Numbered from the stretch's first letter, positions 16,834-26,910 are shown. The stretch: 64,000 bases of DNA from Pannonibacter phragmitetus DSM 14782 (GCF_000382365.1 NZ_KB908215.1:806001-870000); one strand, 5' to 3'. The notes: generated by a model from the sequence alone, not told the origin. A program made the numbers and translations.

Positions 16834-17460
16834 GTGAATGTGACTGAAGTGCAACAGGGTTCAAGGCAGGCAAAGCGGGAAGCGACACGGGAGCGACTCA
16901 TTGATGCGGCCGTGGAACTCGTCTACGCAGAAAGTGCCCGGAAGCTGTCGCTTGAGGCTGTTGCCGAAAGAGCTGGCGTCTCGAAGGGCGGGCTGCTCTA
17001 TCACTTCAAGTCCAAATCAGAGCTTCTGCGCGCCATGGTCGAGCGGCACATGGCGATGGTCAGCAAGTCGGTCAGTGAGGCTTTCGAGGAAACATCGCGC
17101 GACAACAAGCCCAATGCCCTGATGCGGGCCTATCTGATTGCCGTGGCGCGGGACGTCTGCCCCTTGAGCGAACCGCCTGCCGGAATGCTTGCCGCCATTG
17201 CCGAGGAGCCCGAGCTGCTGGCCCCGGTCAAGGCCCACCACGTCAGCCTTGTCCGCGAAATCCGCGCGACCTGCGAAACGCCGGAGCTTGCGGAGATTGC
17301 CTTCCTGGCGATCGAGGGCGTCTGGCAGCTGATGATGTTTTCCGTCTGCCCCTTCTCGGAGGAAGAGATACTTCAGCGGCTCGACCGCCTTTCCGAGCTT
17401 CTGGCCAATCCTCCGGCCGCATTCACAGGCAATCGGGAGCAGGACGACCCGCGCTCTTGA
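16834..17460 (+). CDS. TetR/AcrR-family transcriptional regulator of the efflux operon
   Basis: This 208-residue regulator has the TetR HTH at residues ~18-60 ([18 protein letters not shown] and [19 protein letters not shown]). A C-terminal helical ligand domain of the TetR_C type follows, with [20 protein letters not shown] and [19 protein letters not shown]. No ATG is available in frame near the start. I place it at GTG 16834, with a second GTG at 16840 as an alternative; the ribosome site is weak, so translation may be low or from a short leader. It is divergent from the RND operon and separated by a perfect 24-bp palindrome, so it very likely represses both units. The inducer is unknown. 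Confidence 0.88.
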   Translation: MNVTEVQQGSRQAKREATRERLIDAAVELVYAESARKLSLEAVAERAGVSKGGLLYHFKSKSELLRAMVERHMAMVSKSVSEAFEETSRDNKPNALMRAYLIAVARDVCPLSEPPAGMLAAIAEEPELLAPVKAHHVSLVREIRATCETPELAEIAFLAIEGVWQLMMFSVCPFSEEEILQRLDRLSELLANPPAAFTGNREQDDPRS

Positions 17461-17510
17461 CCCCGGCTGCCCGTCCGTCCACCTTACCGCCAACTGGCAG
17501 GACAAGTGGC

Positions 17511-19121
17511 GTGACTGAAGCTTCCCCGAATTCCAACATCGCCGAATTCACGGTTTCCGATATCTCCTTTTCCATCAAGCGCACGCTTGAGGATGCTTTC
17601 GGCTATGTGCGGGTGCGCGGCGAATTGGGGCGCATCTCGCGGCCCGGCTCCGGCCACATCTATCTCGATCTCAAAGATGACCGGTCGGTGCTGTCCGCCG
17701 TCATCTGGAAAGGCGCAGTTTCCAAGCTGAAGATCCAGCCCGAACAGGGGCTGGAGGTGATCGCCACCGGTAAGGTTACCACCTTCCCCGGCCAGTCCAA
17801 GTATCAGATGGTGATCGATGCGCTGGAACCGGCGGGTGCCGGGGCGCTGATGGCGCTGCTGGAAGAGCGCAAGCGCAAGCTCGCCGCCGAGGGCCTGTTC
17901 GCGCCCGAGCGCAAAAGGCCGCTGCCCACCCTGCCGCGCGTCATCGGCGTCGTCACCTCGCCCACCGGCGCGGTGATCCGCGACATCCTGCACCGCATCT
18001 CCGACCGTTTCCCGCTGCATGTGCTGGTCTGGCCCGTGCGCGTGCAGGGCGAGACCTGCGGCGCGGAAGTCGCCAACGGCATCCGTGGCTTCAACGCCCT
18101 GCCCGAGGGCGGGGCCATTCCCCGGCCGGATCTCATCATCGTTGCCCGTGGCGGCGGCAGCCTCGAAGACCTTTGGGGCTTCAACGACGAGGCCGTGGTG
18201 CGCGCAGCTGCCGAAAGCGCCATCCCGCTGATCTCCGCCGTGGGCCACGAAACCGACTGGACGCTGATCGATCTGGCCGCAGATCTGCGCGCCCCGACGC
18301 CCACGGGCGCAGCCGAAATCGCCGTGCCGGTGAAGGCGGAACTGCTGGCCTCGCTCAACGACCTGAACCGCCGCCTTTCCGCCGGGCTCTTGCGGCTGGT
18401 GGCCAGCCGCCGGACGGAGTTGCGCGCCGCCGCCGCCGCCCTGCCCGCCCCGCGTGATCTTCTGGCCCTGCCGCGCCAGCGCTTCGACTTTGCTGCCGGC
18501 AATCTGGAGCGTGGGCTGTCCGTCAACACCCGCGCCCACCGCACCCGGCTGATGCGCGCCGAGGCGCTGCTCACGCCGCTGACGCTGGCCCGCCGGACCA
18601 CGCAGGCCCGTGACCGGCTGACCGGTCTGGAAGAGCGGCTGGCCCGTGCCCTCACCGTTGCCATTGCCAGCCAGTCGCAGCGGCTCAACGCCGTTTCAGG
18701 CCGCCTGACGCCTGCCCCGCTGATCCGTCAGATCCGGCTGGGGCAGGAGCGGCTCGGCACGCTCTCCACCCGGCTGGGCCGCACCGGCCAGCAGCTGACG
18801 CAGGAACGCCGCGCACGGCTCGACAGTCTGTCCAAGCTGCTGAAGTCTCTGTCCTACAAGGATGTGCTGTCGCGCGGTTATGCGCTCGTACGCGCCGCCG
18901 ATGGCCAGCCGCTGCGCAACCCCGCCGATGCCCCCGCAGGCACCTTGCTCTCCATCGAACTGGCAGGCGGTCAGATCTCCGCCGAAGTGGTGGAGGGTGA
19001 CGGCCCCGCATCTTCTTCCGCCGGCAGCAGCACCGTGCCGCCTGCAAAGAAGCCCCGCGCCGCCAAAGCCGCCGCATCGAAGCCGGATGCACCGGCTTCC
19101 AATCAGGGCAGCCTGTTCTGA
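17511..19121 (+). CDS. xseA: Exodeoxyribonuclease VII large subunit
   Basis: This 536-residue subunit works with XseB to degrade single-stranded DNA into short oligonucleotides. The N-terminal OB-fold ([20 protein letters not shown] to [20 protein letters not shown]) binds DNA. The nuclease core has [39 protein letters not shown] and [21 protein letters not shown] long coiled-coil region follows (about residues 280-420). The C-terminal tail is Ala/Lys/Pro-rich, longer than in E. coli, and ends QGSLF. I chose GTG 17511 with AGGA 8 nt upstream; a TTG further up would overlap the tetR stop. No xseB is seen nearby. Confidence 0.93.
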   Translation: MTEASPNSNIAEFTVSDISFSIKRTLEDAFGYVRVRGELGRISRPGSGHIYLDLKDDRSVLSAVIWKGAVSKLKIQPEQGLEVIATGKVTTFPGQSKYQMVIDALEPAGAGALMALLEERKRKLAAEGLFAPERKRPLPTLPRVIGVVTSPTGAVIRDILHRISDRFPLHVLVWPVRVQGETCGAEVANGIRGFNALPEGGAIPRPDLIIVARGGGSLEDLWGFNDEAVVRAAAESAIPLISAVGHETDWTLIDLAADLRAPTPTGAAEIAVPVKAELLASLNDLNRRLSAGLLRLVASRRTELRAAAAALPAPRDLLALPRQRFDFAAGNLERGLSVNTRAHRTRLMRAEALLTPLTLARRTTQARDRLTGLEERLARALTVAIASQSQRLNAVSGRLTPAPLIRQIRLGQERLGTLSTRLGRTGQQLTQERRARLDSLSKLLKSLSYKDVLSRGYALVRAADGQPLRNPADAPAGTLLSIELAGGQISAEVVEGDGPASSSAGSSTVPPAKKPRAAKAAASKPDAPASNQGSLF

Positions 19122-19147
19122 GGGCAAAGATCCCGGGTGAATTTCGC

Positions 19148-19193
19148 AGGCTTGTCCGCCATTTGGAGGGCTCCCGGCCAATGGACAGGCCCT
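19148..19193. repeat. Imperfect hairpin between xseA and the acyl-CoA dehydrogenase gene
   Basis: CTTGTCCGCCATTTGG and CCAATGGACAGG form a long imperfect inverted repeat in the 128-bp gap. It may act as a terminator for xseA, although no T tract follows. No other feature is visible in this gap. Confidence 0.3.
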
Positions 19194-19249
19194 GCCCCCT
19201 TCGCTAGCTTTCGCGCAGGACCCGGCCTCATTGCGGGAGCAGAAAAGCC

Positions 19250-20404
19250 ATGCATTTCGACCTGACCGAGGAACAGAGCCTCATCGCCGAAACCGCCCGC
19301 AAGCTGGCGGCAGACCGGCTGGCGCCGCTGGCCGAAACGCTGGACCACGGCGGCGGACGCGAGGCGTTTCTGGAGAACCTGAAGGTTCTGGCCGAAAACG
19401 GCTTCATGGGCCTGAATGTGCGGGGCGATTACGGCGGCACGGAAGCCGGTACGCTGGCCTTTGCGCTCTCCGTCGAGGCTCTGGGCCAGTCTTGCGCCTC
19501 AACCGGCGTCACCGTGTCGGTGACCAACATGGTCGGCGAGGTCATCCAGGCTGTCGGCAACGAGGCCCAGCGCGCCGCCTATCTGCCGAAGCTGACCGAT
19601 GGCACCTATGCAGCCGGCGGCTTCTGCCTGACGGAAGCAGGTGCGGGCTCTGATCCGGCCGGCATGAAGACCCGCGCCGTGAAGGACGGGGACAGCTACA
19701 TCCTCAACGGCGCCAAGCTCTACATCACCTCCGCCGAATATGCGGGCGTCTTCGTCGTCTGGGCCGTCACCGATCCCGTCGCGCCGAAGGGCAAGGGCAT
19801 TTCCTGCTTCCTCGTTGAAGCCGGGACGCCGGGGCTCATCATCGGCAAGGCGGAAAAGAAGATGGGCCAGACGGGTTCTGCGACCAACGAGGTGCTCTTT
19901 CAGGACTGCCGCGTGCCCGCATCTGCCCTGATGGGGCATGAAAATCAGGGTTTCCGCGTTGCAGTGGGAGAACTGGCAGGCGGGCGCATCGGCATCGCCG
20001 CCCTGTCGCTCGGCATTGCGCGCGCCGCCATGAGCGCGGCCAAGGCCTATGTTAAGGAGCGCCAGCAGTTCGGCGCGCCGCTCTCTGACATGCAGGGCAT
20101 CCAGTGGATGATCGCCGATAGGGAAACCGAGCTGGAAGCTGCCCGCCTTCTCATCCTGCAGGCCGCATGGCTGAAGGATCAGGGCCGCCCCTTCGCCCGC
20201 GAAGCCTCCATGGCCAAGCTATTCGCCTCGGAAGCTGCGCAGAAAGCCACCTACACAGCCCTGCAGCTGCACGGCGGCGCCGGTTACATCAAGGACTACC
20301 CGCTGGAGCGCTACGCCCGCGACGCCCGGATCACGACGATCTACGAAGGCACCAGCGAAATCCAGCGCCTCATCATCGCCCGTGAGGTGCTGAAGGGGAT
20401 TTGA
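19250..20404 (+). CDS. Acyl-CoA dehydrogenase
   Basis: This 384-residue FAD enzyme catalyses alpha,beta-dehydrogenation of acyl-CoA thioesters and passes electrons to ETF. All three domains are present: a helical N-domain (DLTEEQSLIAETARKLAADR), a middle domain with the FAD loop GGFCLTEAGAGSDPAGMKT and ITSAEYAGVFVVWAVTD, and a C-domain with RQQFGAPLSDMQGIQWMIAD and LHGGAGYIKDYPLERYARDA. The catalytic Glu is in IYEGTSEIQR near residue 366. It resembles short/branched-chain enzymes (isobutyryl- or butyryl-CoA dehydrogenase group). Substrate cannot be fixed, and no other beta-oxidation gene adjoins it. GGGAG precedes the ATG. Confidence 0.92.
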   Translation: MHFDLTEEQSLIAETARKLAADRLAPLAETLDHGGGREAFLENLKVLAENGFMGLNVRGDYGGTEAGTLAFALSVEALGQSCASTGVTVSVTNMVGEVIQAVGNEAQRAAYLPKLTDGTYAAGGFCLTEAGAGSDPAGMKTRAVKDGDSYILNGAKLYITSAEYAGVFVVWAVTDPVAPKGKGISCFLVEAGTPGLIIGKAEKKMGQTGSATNEVLFQDCRVPASALMGHENQGFRVAVGELAGGRIGIAALSLGIARAAMSAAKAYVKERQQFGAPLSDMQGIQWMIADRETELEAARLLILQAAWLKDQGRPFAREASMAKLFASEAAQKATYTALQLHGGAGYIKDYPLERYARDARITTIYEGTSEIQRLIIAREVLKGI

Positions 20405-20448
20405 GGGGCAGAGATTGGCGGAAAGGCACGCGCCTCTCGTCCTCTCTC

Positions 20449-20586
20449 CGTCTTGCCATGGCTTGACCATGGCATCCATGCCCTTGCCTATCCAAGGGGT
20501 CTGGCGGGGCTGGCCCTTCGACTTGTCACAAGCGTGCGCGCTGACGGGGAACGGGGTGGGTGCCATGGTCGAGCCATGGCAGGACG
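20449..20586. repeat. Palindromic repeat doublet (REP/BIME-like), copy B
   Basis: Inverted copies of the same 30-bp unit found at 1295-1430 occupy 20449-20478 (plus) and 20557-20586 (minus). Both start CGTC, carry TGCCATGG and CCATGGCA, and end near ATCCA or ACCCA. The 78-bp interior is GC-rich and unrelated to the interior of copy A. The remainder of the 386-bp gap (20587-20743) shows no gene. Confidence 0.8.
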
Positions 20587-20743
20587 AAAATGGGGGGCTT
20601 GCAGCCCGAAAGAGGGCAATGTTTCATTGGACGCACGGAGCAGAATCGGGCCCACGTTTTGCCGCAGCGCCCCTCTCCACCCTCAAGGGGGGGGAGAGGA
20701 GTTGGTGCCTGACGGGCTGTCCGTCATAAACACTGCCCCGAAC

Positions 20744-20779
20744 GGGGCTGGCCCGCGTCACGAAACACAGGCCAGCCCC
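20744..20779 (-). terminator. GC-rich hairpin after the FAD-linked oxidase gene
   Basis: GGGGCTGGCC (20744-20753) and GGCCAGCCCC (20770-20779) pair perfectly over a 16-nt loop, 11 bp beyond the minus-strand stop at 20791. There is no long T tract, so termination efficiency is uncertain. Confidence 0.5.
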
Positions 20780-20790
20780 ACTCATTCGCT

Positions 20791-22203
20791 TTACAGCACA
20801 CGCCCAGGATTGAGGGTGTTCTTCGGGTCGAAGGCGGTTTTGATGCGCTGCATCAGGTCGAGTTCCAGCTCGCTCTTCACCTGCTTCATCAGATCGCGCT
20901 TCAGGCGGCCGATGCCGTGTTCGGCAGAGATTGACCCGTTGAACTCGTGCACGATGCCATGCACCAGCTCGTTCATCTCGTCCCAGCGCTCGATATAGGC
21001 TTCCTTGTCGGCGCCGATGGGCTGGCTGACGTTGAAGTGGATGTTGCCATCTCCCAGATGACCGAAAGGCACCGGGCGGCAGCCGGGAACCATGGCTTCA
21101 ACGGCGGCAATGGCCTTGTTGAGGAAAGCCGGGATCGAGGCGACCGGCACGGACACGTCATGCTTGATCGAGCCGCCTTCGGCACGCTGCACTTCCGACA
21201 TGCCGTGGCGGATGTGCCAGAAGTCGTTCACCTGCTGCAGGCTTTCTGCAAAGGCCGCATCCTCGACCACACCCTTCTCAAAGGCCTCGCCCAGAATGGA
21301 CTCCAGCAGGTCACGCACCGGGAAGGCTTCGGTGCCGGAGGAAAGCTCCATCAGCACATACCAGGGATGGCTGCCGGACAGCGGGTCGCGGGCGCCACTC
21401 AGATGGCGGAGGCAGAACTCCAGGCCGACGCGCGGCATGATTTCAAAGCCGGTGAGAATCGGTCCGGCCTGCCCTTTGGCGAGCGAGAACAGCTGCAGCG
21501 CATCTTCCGGGCTCGCCAGACCAACAAAGGCGGCTTCCAGCTTCTTCGGCTTGGGGAAAAGCTTCAGCGTGGCGGCCGTGATGACCCCCAGAGTGCCCTC
21601 TGCGCCGATAAATAATTGTTTCAGATCATAACCGGTGTTGTCCTTGCGCAGGGCGCGCAGGCCGTTCCAGATGTCCCCGTTTGCCATCACAACTTCGAGG
21701 CCGAGAACCAGATCGCGGCTGTTGCCATAGGCCAGAACCGCGGTGCCGCCGGCGTTGGTGGAGAGGTTGCCGCCGATCTGGCAGGAGCCTTGCGCACCGA
21801 GGGAAAGCGGGAAAAGCCGGTCGACCTTTTCCGCCTCGCGCTGCAGCGCTTCAAGCACCACGCCAGACTCCACCGTAATGGTGAAACCGTCCGGATCGAC
21901 GTTGCGCACCTTGTTGAGGCGGCCGAGCGAGAGGACGATCTCATCCCCGGATTCCTGCGGGATCTGGCCGCCGACGAGGCCGGTGTTGCCGCCCTGCGGC
22001 ACGATCTTGAGCCCCTGCTCATCGGCATAGCGCAGCACCGCGCTGACCTCTGCCGTGGAGCCGGGACGCAGCACCATGGGCGTCACACCCTGATAAAGAT
22101 CGCGCCACTCCACGAGGTAGGGCGCCTTGTCTGAGGCAGCAGTCAGAACATTGGCAGCGCCGATGATTTCGGCAAAGCGGGCGGCGTGGGCAGTATCGGC
22201 CAT
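20791..22203 (-). CDS. FAD-binding D-2-hydroxyacid dehydrogenase (D2HGDH/GlcD-like)
   Basis: This 470-residue flavoenzyme of the VAO/FAD_binding_4 family oxidises a D-2-hydroxyacid such as D-2-hydroxyglutarate or D-lactate. The FAD pyrophosphate loop is VPQGGNTGLVGGQIP (near residue 70). GAQGSCQIGGNLSTNAGG and QLFIGAEGTLGVITAATLKL complete the FAD domain. The C-terminal FAD-oxidase domain contains PFGHLGDGNIHFNV, a metal/substrate-site signature, and ISAEHGIGRLK. The length and motifs match bacterial D2HGDH. It might recycle D-2-hydroxyglutarate made by SerA, but serA is not in the window. GGGAG precedes the ATG. It is a single-gene unit divergent from fabI. Confidence 0.88.
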   Translation of the reverse strand: MADTAHAARFAEIIGAANVLTAASDKAPYLVEWRDLYQGVTPMVLRPGSTAEVSAVLRYADEQGLKIVPQGGNTGLVGGQIPQESGDEIVLSLGRLNKVRNVDPDGFTITVESGVVLEALQREAEKVDRLFPLSLGAQGSCQIGGNLSTNAGGTAVLAYGNSRDLVLGLEVVMANGDIWNGLRALRKDNTGYDLKQLFIGAEGTLGVITAATLKLFPKPKKLEAAFVGLASPEDALQLFSLAKGQAGPILTGFEIMPRVGLEFCLRHLSGARDPLSGSHPWYVLMELSSGTEAFPVRDLLESILGEAFEKGVVEDAAFAESLQQVNDFWHIRHGMSEVQRAEGGSIKHDVSVPVASIPAFLNKAIAAVEAMVPGCRPVPFGHLGDGNIHFNVSQPIGADKEAYIERWDEMNELVHGIVHEFNGSISAEHGIGRLKRDLMKQVKSELELDLMQRIKTAFDPKNTLNPGRVL

Positions 22204-22395
22204 GACGGGCTCCCTGAAGGTCCGGCCCCGGCAGGGGGCAAAACTGACGACAGCGCGCCGCTATCATATCGCAGGCCGCCGGTCCAGCCGGAGCTTTGCC
22301 ACAGGCGCGGCAGCAGGCTTGAAGCGGGCAACCGCGTGTGCCATAGGAAGCCAGCCCGCCGGGCAGACGGTTAAGGAAGTCATCTGGAGAAAAAC

Positions 22396-23214
22396 ATGGC
22401 GGAAACGCACGGACTGATGAAAGGCAAACGCGGCCTCGTGATGGGCGTTGCCAACAACCGGTCGATTGCCTGGGGTATCGCCAAGGCCCTCTCGGATGCA
22501 GGCGCTGAAATTGCCCTCACCTATCAGGGCGAAGCCCTTAAGAAACGCGTCGAGCCGCTCGCCGAGCAGCTGGGTGCCATCGTTGCTGGCCATTGCGACG
22601 TAACGGACGCGGCCAGCATCGACGAGGTATTTGCCCATCTGGAAAAGACCTGGGGCAAGCTCGACTTCCTCGTCCACGCCATCGCCTTCTCCGACAAGGA
22701 AGAGCTGACCGGCCGCTATGTGGACACCACGGCAGGCAACTTCGCCCGCACCATGGACATTTCGGTCTATTCCTTCACCGCTGTCACGCAGCGCGCCGAG
22801 AAGCTGATGACCGATGGCGGCTCCGTGCTGACGCTGACCTATTACGGCGCCGAAAAGGTGATGCCGCATTACAACGTCATGGGCGTTGCAAAGGCCGCCC
22901 TCGAAGCCAGCGTCAAGTATCTGGCCGCGGACCTCGGCCCGCAGAACATCCGCGTCAACGCGATTTCGGCAGGTCCGATCAAGACGCTCGCCGCCTCCGG
23001 CATCGGCGACTTCCGCTACATTCTGAAGTGGAACGAGTACAACGCCCCGCTGCGCCGCACGGTCACCATCGAGGAAGTGGGCGATGCAGCCCTGTTCCTG
23101 CTGTCCGACCTTGGCCGCGGTGTCACCGGCGAAATCCAGCATGTGGACTGCGGCTACCACGTCGTCGGCATGAAGGCCGTGGACGCACCGGATATTTCGG
23201 TGGTCAAGGAGTGA
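22396..23214 (+). CDS. fabI: Enoyl-[acyl-carrier-protein] reductase (NADH)
   Basis: This 272-residue short-chain dehydrogenase catalyses the last reduction of each fatty-acid elongation cycle and is the usual triclosan target. The nucleotide site MGVANNRSIAWGIAKALSDA is the FabI form rather than the classical TGxxxGxG. The catalytic residues Tyr149, Tyr159 and Lys166 (in LTYYGAEKVMPHYNVMGVAK) match the E. coli Tyr146/Tyr156/Lys163 set with an offset of three. AISAGPIKTLAASGIGDF is the substrate loop. GGAG precedes the ATG by 6 nt and a textbook terminator follows. The gene is separate from other fab genes here. Confidence 0.95.
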   Translation: MAETHGLMKGKRGLVMGVANNRSIAWGIAKALSDAGAEIALTYQGEALKKRVEPLAEQLGAIVAGHCDVTDAASIDEVFAHLEKTWGKLDFLVHAIAFSDKEELTGRYVDTTAGNFARTMDISVYSFTAVTQRAEKLMTDGGSVLTLTYYGAEKVMPHYNVMGVAKAALEASVKYLAADLGPQNIRVNAISAGPIKTLAASGIGDFRYILKWNEYNAPLRRTVTIEEVGDAALFLLSDLGRGVTGEIQHVDCGYHVVGMKAVDAPDISVVKE

Positions 23215-23243
23215 TCTTCAGGGCCGGACCTGAAGCATGATTG

Positions 23244-23271
23244 AAAGGGCACCCCACCGGGTGCCCTTTTT
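23244..23271 (+). terminator. Intrinsic terminator after fabI
   Basis: AAAGGGCACCC (23244-23254) and GGGTGCCCTTT (23259-23269) form an 11-bp stem with a CACC loop and a run of five T, 30 bp after the fabI stop. Confidence 0.92.
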
Positions 23272-23415
23272 GTATTTGGACTGCCCGCATTCCGGTCTCG
23301 CAAAATTTACCGGTGTGGCTTCCGCCAGGCAAATGCCTCGTTTACAAAGCCATGGCATTCTCGCACAGCAGCATCCAGTGCCCCGCACGCTGCGTATCTT
23401 CCCGAAAGAGACCTC

Positions 23416-24054
23416 ATGGCCGACCTCACCGAGACCGGAACGCTCCGCATGAAGCTGCAAGTCTCCAAACTGCTCATCTTCATCCGTCACGGCCAGACCG
23501 ACTGGAACGCGGAAGGCCGGATGCAGGGCCAGAAGGACATTCCGCTCAATGATACAGGCCGTGGTCAGGCCCGCCGCAACGGCCAGGCACTGGCCTCCTT
23601 CCTGGCGCATGAGGGCATTGATCCGGCGGGACTGCGCTTCATTGCCTCGCCCCTCGGCCGCACCCGCGAGACCATGGATCTGATGCGCGAGGCCATGGGC
23701 CTGCCCGCCGGAGGCTACGAACTGGAGCCGCGCGTCAAGGAAATCACCTTCGGAGACTGGGAAGGGCGCACCCTTGAAGAACTCGCGGCGAGCGATCCCG
23801 CGCTTGTTGCGCAGCGCCGGTCCGACAAATGGGGCTTCGTGCCGCCGCAGGGCGAAAGCTACGCCATCCTGTCGCAGCGAATCAGCGGCTGGCTGGCGGA
23901 ACAGACGGAGCCGTCGGTCTCTGTCATTCATGGCGGCGTGATCCGCGTGCTGCGCGGCCTGCTGGAAGACATTGCCCCGGCTGAAATCCCGAGGCTCGAT
24001 GTGCCTCAGGATGTTGTCTATCTGTGGAAAGATGGAAAGCTCAGCCTGATCTGA
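23416..24054 (+). CDS. Histidine phosphatase family protein (phosphoglycerate-mutase-like)
   Basis: This 212-residue enzyme has the RHG motif at residues 24-26 in IFIRHGQTDWNAEGRMQGQK. The second catalytic His is in VSVIHGGVIRVLRG, and the proton donor Glu lies in ITFGDWEGRTLEEL. It is a cofactor-dependent phosphatase or mutase of histidine-phosphatase branch 1. Members act on varied phosphomonoesters (adenosylcobalamin phosphate, fructose-2,6-bisphosphate, phosphoglycerate), and the sequence does not settle which. An internal ATG at codon 12 (MKLQVSKLLIF) would fit the usual start; the upstream ATG at 23416 has the weak site GAGA. No neighbour suggests a pathway. Confidence 0.85.
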   Translation: MADLTETGTLRMKLQVSKLLIFIRHGQTDWNAEGRMQGQKDIPLNDTGRGQARRNGQALASFLAHEGIDPAGLRFIASPLGRTRETMDLMREAMGLPAGGYELEPRVKEITFGDWEGRTLEELAASDPALVAQRRSDKWGFVPPQGESYAILSQRISGWLAEQTEPSVSVIHGGVIRVLRGLLEDIAPAEIPRLDVPQDVVYLWKDGKLSLI

Positions 24055-24064
24055 GAGGCTGCCT

Positions 24065-24322
24065 TCAGCTTTCGATCTGCAGATCGTAGAGCTTCCGCTG
24101 GCTGCCCTCGACGTCATAGAAGACGCGCACCTTCTGGCCCGGCTTGATGTCATCAACGAAGAAATCCACCGGGAAGGTGTAGGTCGTCCCGTCGGTCATG
24201 GTGATGGTGGCGGTGTCCACGTTGATCTGGGCGATCTCCCCAGTTGCTTCGTCAGCGAGAGCTGCCGAACTCACCAGCCCAAACAGGCCAAGGGCGATCA
24301 AACCTGCACGCACATGCTTCAT
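24065..24322 (-). CDS. Small periplasmic DUF1344 protein
   Basis: This 85-residue exported protein has a signal peptide (residues 1-23, cleavage after SSAALA) and a mature part of about 60 residues. The mature part is a small all-beta fold: GEIAQINVDTATITMTDGTT followed by FPVDFFVDDIKPGQKVRVFY. This is the DUF1344 family, found in rhizobia, with no known role. The ATG at 24322 is preceded by GGAGAAGAGA; the longer frame to 24418 would destroy the signal peptide. It is convergent with the histidine phosphatase gene, with 10 bp between stops. Confidence 0.8.
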   Translation of the reverse strand: MKHVRAGLIALGLFGLVSSAALADEATGEIAQINVDTATITMTDGTTYTFPVDFFVDDIKPGQKVRVFYDVEGSQRKLYDLQIES

Positions 24323-24540
24323 TCTCTTCTCCGGTCTCTCGGCGGGTGCCGGCCGCTCATGGCAGGTCCGCCATGGGTAGGGCATCCGAAGGTTTGGCCG
24401 TCCAGTCCTTGCCCGCATTCCATGACCTGCCTATGTCAGCATGCGAAGCACCGGCACGACTTTAAGCAAACCTGTAAGGGAAACTGAAGGCGTTTTCTTG
24501 GCAGGATCGGGATATCACCGGAGGAAGGCATGGCACCATC

Positions 24541-25752
24541 ATGAAAATCGGCGCAGAGACCCGCAGTCCCGCGAGTTTTTATGCCCTCCTGCCGGCCTTC
24601 ACGGAGTTTGCCGGTGTTGCCGATGCAGGCGGCTATGCCCCGGTTCCCGATGACTGGATCGTCTGCATCGCCGACATCCTGCAGTCCACCGCCGCCATTG
24701 CCGCCGGGCGCTACAAGGATGTGAACATGGTGGGTGTGGCGGTGATTTCCGCCCTCACCAACAAGCTCGGCGTCGATCAGGTGCCCTTCGTCTTCGGCGG
24801 CGATGGAGCCACCGTGCTGGTGCCGCCGGAAGCGCGCAGCGTTGCGGCCGAGGCTCTGGCCGGTGTCGTCCGGCTGGCAGAGCAGATCTTTTCGCTCGAT
24901 CTGCGCACGGCACTCATCCCCGTCAGCGCGTTGCGCGCCCGTGGCACCGATGTGCTGGTGCGCAAGTTCGAGCTGAGCCCCGGCAATTATCTGGCCATGT
25001 TCTCCGGCGACGGGCTGCAGCTTGCGGAAACCATCCTGAAGGATCCGGACGCGGTGCGCCCCTTCCTCTCCGGCGTCGAGGCCCCTGCCGATCCCGACCT
25101 CACCGGCTTTTCCTGCCGCTGGGAGCCCCTGCCCTCCCGCCATGGGCAGATGGTCAGCCTGATGGTGCGGCCTGCGACGACGAGCGATCCGGCAGCGCTC
25201 AAGACCCTGATGAGCGGCCTGCGCCAGGCAACGGGCAGCGATCCGCAGGCAGCGCAGATGCCGGAGGCCCCGGTCACGCCGCAAGCCCTGTCGCTGCGTG
25301 CGGCCCCGGACACCCTGACCCGGGAAGCCCGGCTGCTCGGCGGCGGCAAGATCCGCCTGAAAGAGGTGCTGAAGATCATTCTCGGCGTGGCCGCCGTGCG
25401 CTTTTCCCGCTGGACCGGCTGGACCATCGGGCCGCTCAAACCTTCAGAATATATGCAGGACATGCTGACCAACACCGATTACCGCAAGTTCGATGACACG
25501 CTGCGGCTGGTGCTGGACCTGAACGAACAGCAGATCAGTGGCCTCAAAGCGTTTCTGCAGGCGGAGTTCGCTGCCGGGCGCATCATCTATGGCCTGCATC
25601 AGTCAGACACCGCGCTGATGACCTGCCTTGTCTCCGACATGGCCGGGCGCCAGCACGTGCATTTCGTGGATGGCGCCGATGGCGGGCTCTCCGTTGCCGC
25701 AAGGGCCTTCAAGGAGCGGCATCAGCAGCTCTACTCCGCGCAGGCCATTTGA
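24541..25752 (+). CDS. DUF3095 protein with cyclase-like metal motifs
   Basis: This 403-residue protein is a DUF3095 member of unknown function. Near the N-terminus is [20 protein letters not shown] (Asp45), then [14 protein letters not shown], then [13 protein letters not shown] (Asp88). An Asp-Ile-x-x-Ser-Thr strand followed about 43 residues later by Gly-Gly-Asp-Gly is the arrangement of metal-binding Asp residues in class III adenylate cyclases and GGDEF enzymes. I infer a nucleotide-cyclase-like fold, but no activity is shown. The rest (residues 180-403) has no recognisable domain; [20 protein letters not shown] is a conserved-looking block. GGAGG lies about 15 nt before the ATG, a long spacing. 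The gene is 74 bp upstream of aroC and may be co-transcribed with it. Confidence 0.75.
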   Translation: MKIGAETRSPASFYALLPAFTEFAGVADAGGYAPVPDDWIVCIADILQSTAAIAAGRYKDVNMVGVAVISALTNKLGVDQVPFVFGGDGATVLVPPEARSVAAEALAGVVRLAEQIFSLDLRTALIPVSALRARGTDVLVRKFELSPGNYLAMFSGDGLQLAETILKDPDAVRPFLSGVEAPADPDLTGFSCRWEPLPSRHGQMVSLMVRPATTSDPAALKTLMSGLRQATGSDPQAAQMPEAPVTPQALSLRAAPDTLTREARLLGGGKIRLKEVLKIILGVAAVRFSRWTGWTIGPLKPSEYMQDMLTNTDYRKFDDTLRLVLDLNEQQISGLKAFLQAEFAAGRIIYGLHQSDTALMTCLVSDMAGRQHVHFVDGADGGLSVAARAFKERHQQLYSAQAI

Positions 25753-25826
25753 CCGCAAGGCAATTCCCACCTAAGACACTGGCCCCAGAACTGTTACGAA
25801 CCTGCACGAACCGCCACGGGCTTTCC

Positions 25827-26909
25827 ATGTCGCACAATTCCTTCGGCCACCTCTTCCGTTTCACCACCTGGGGCGAAAGCCATGGGCCGGCGATCGGCTG
25901 CGTCGTGGATGGCTGCCCGCCGCTGATCCCGCTGACGGAAGCCGACATTCAGGGCTTCATGGACAAGCGCAAGCCCGGCCAGAACCGCTTTACCACCCAG
26001 CGCCGCGAGCCGGACGAAGTGAAGATCCTCTCCGGCGTGATGGTGGATGAGGACGGCGTGCAGAAGACCACCGGCACGCCGATTTCCCTCTACGTGGAAA
26101 ACACGGACCAGCGCTCCAAGGATTATTCCGAGATCAAGGACCGCTACCGCCCCGGCCACGCCGATTACACCTATGACGCCAAATATGGCATCCGTGACTA
26201 TCGCGGCGGCGGACGGTCTTCGGCCCGCGAAACCGCCATGCGCGTTGCCGCTGGCGCTGTTGCCCGCAAGATCATTCCGAATGTCACCATCCGCGCTGCA
26301 CTGGTGCAGATGGGCCCGCACAAGATCGGCCGCAACAACTGGGACTGGGCGGAGGTGGACAACAATCCCTTCTTCTGCCCCGATGCAAAGATGGCAGAGT
26401 TCTACGCGGACTATCTCGACGGCATCCGCAAGGCAGGCTCTTCCGTTGGCGCGGTGATCGAGGTTGTGGCCGAAGGCGTGCCCGCAGGCCTTGGCGCGCC
26501 GCTCTATGGCAAGCTGGATCAGGACATCGCCAGCGCGCTCATGTCCATCAACGCGGTGAAGGCCGTAGAGATCGGCAACGGCTTTGATGCCGCCAGCCTC
26601 ACCGGCGAGGAAAACGCCGACGAGATGCGCGCCGGCAATGCCCGCCCGCTGTTCCTCTCCAATCACGCCGGCGGCATTCTGGGCGGCATCTCTTCCGGCG
26701 AGCCGATTGTGGCCCGCTTTGCGGTGAAGCCCACCTCCTCCATTCTCACCACCCGCCAGTCGGTCACCCGGCAGGGGGACGAAGTGGACGTGATGACCAA
26801 GGGCCGCCACGACCCGTGCGTCGGCATCCGTGCCGTGCCGGTGGGCGAGGCGATGATGGCCTGCGTGCTGGCAGACCATTTCCTGCGCCATCGCGGACAG
26901 GTTGGATAA
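25827..26909 (+). CDS. aroC: Chorismate synthase
   Basis: This 360-residue enzyme converts 5-enolpyruvylshikimate-3-phosphate to chorismate using reduced FMN, ending the shikimate pathway. The three signature regions are present: [20 protein letters not shown], then [20 protein letters not shown] with [20 protein letters not shown], and [20 protein letters not shown]. The start [10 protein letters not shown] at 25827 is conserved; the longer frame to 25749 is not. The coding density and length are normal. It is followed 71 bp later by ribB. Confidence 0.96.
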   Translation: MSHNSFGHLFRFTTWGESHGPAIGCVVDGCPPLIPLTEADIQGFMDKRKPGQNRFTTQRREPDEVKILSGVMVDEDGVQKTTGTPISLYVENTDQRSKDYSEIKDRYRPGHADYTYDAKYGIRDYRGGGRSSARETAMRVAAGAVARKIIPNVTIRAALVQMGPHKIGRNNWDWAEVDNNPFFCPDAKMAEFYADYLDGIRKAGSSVGAVIEVVAEGVPAGLGAPLYGKLDQDIASALMSINAVKAVEIGNGFDAASLTGEENADEMRAGNARPLFLSNHAGGILGGISSGEPIVARFAVKPTSSILTTRQSVTRQGDEVDVMTKGRHDPCVGIRAVPVGEAMMACVLADHFLRHRGQVG

Positions 26910-26910
26910 T

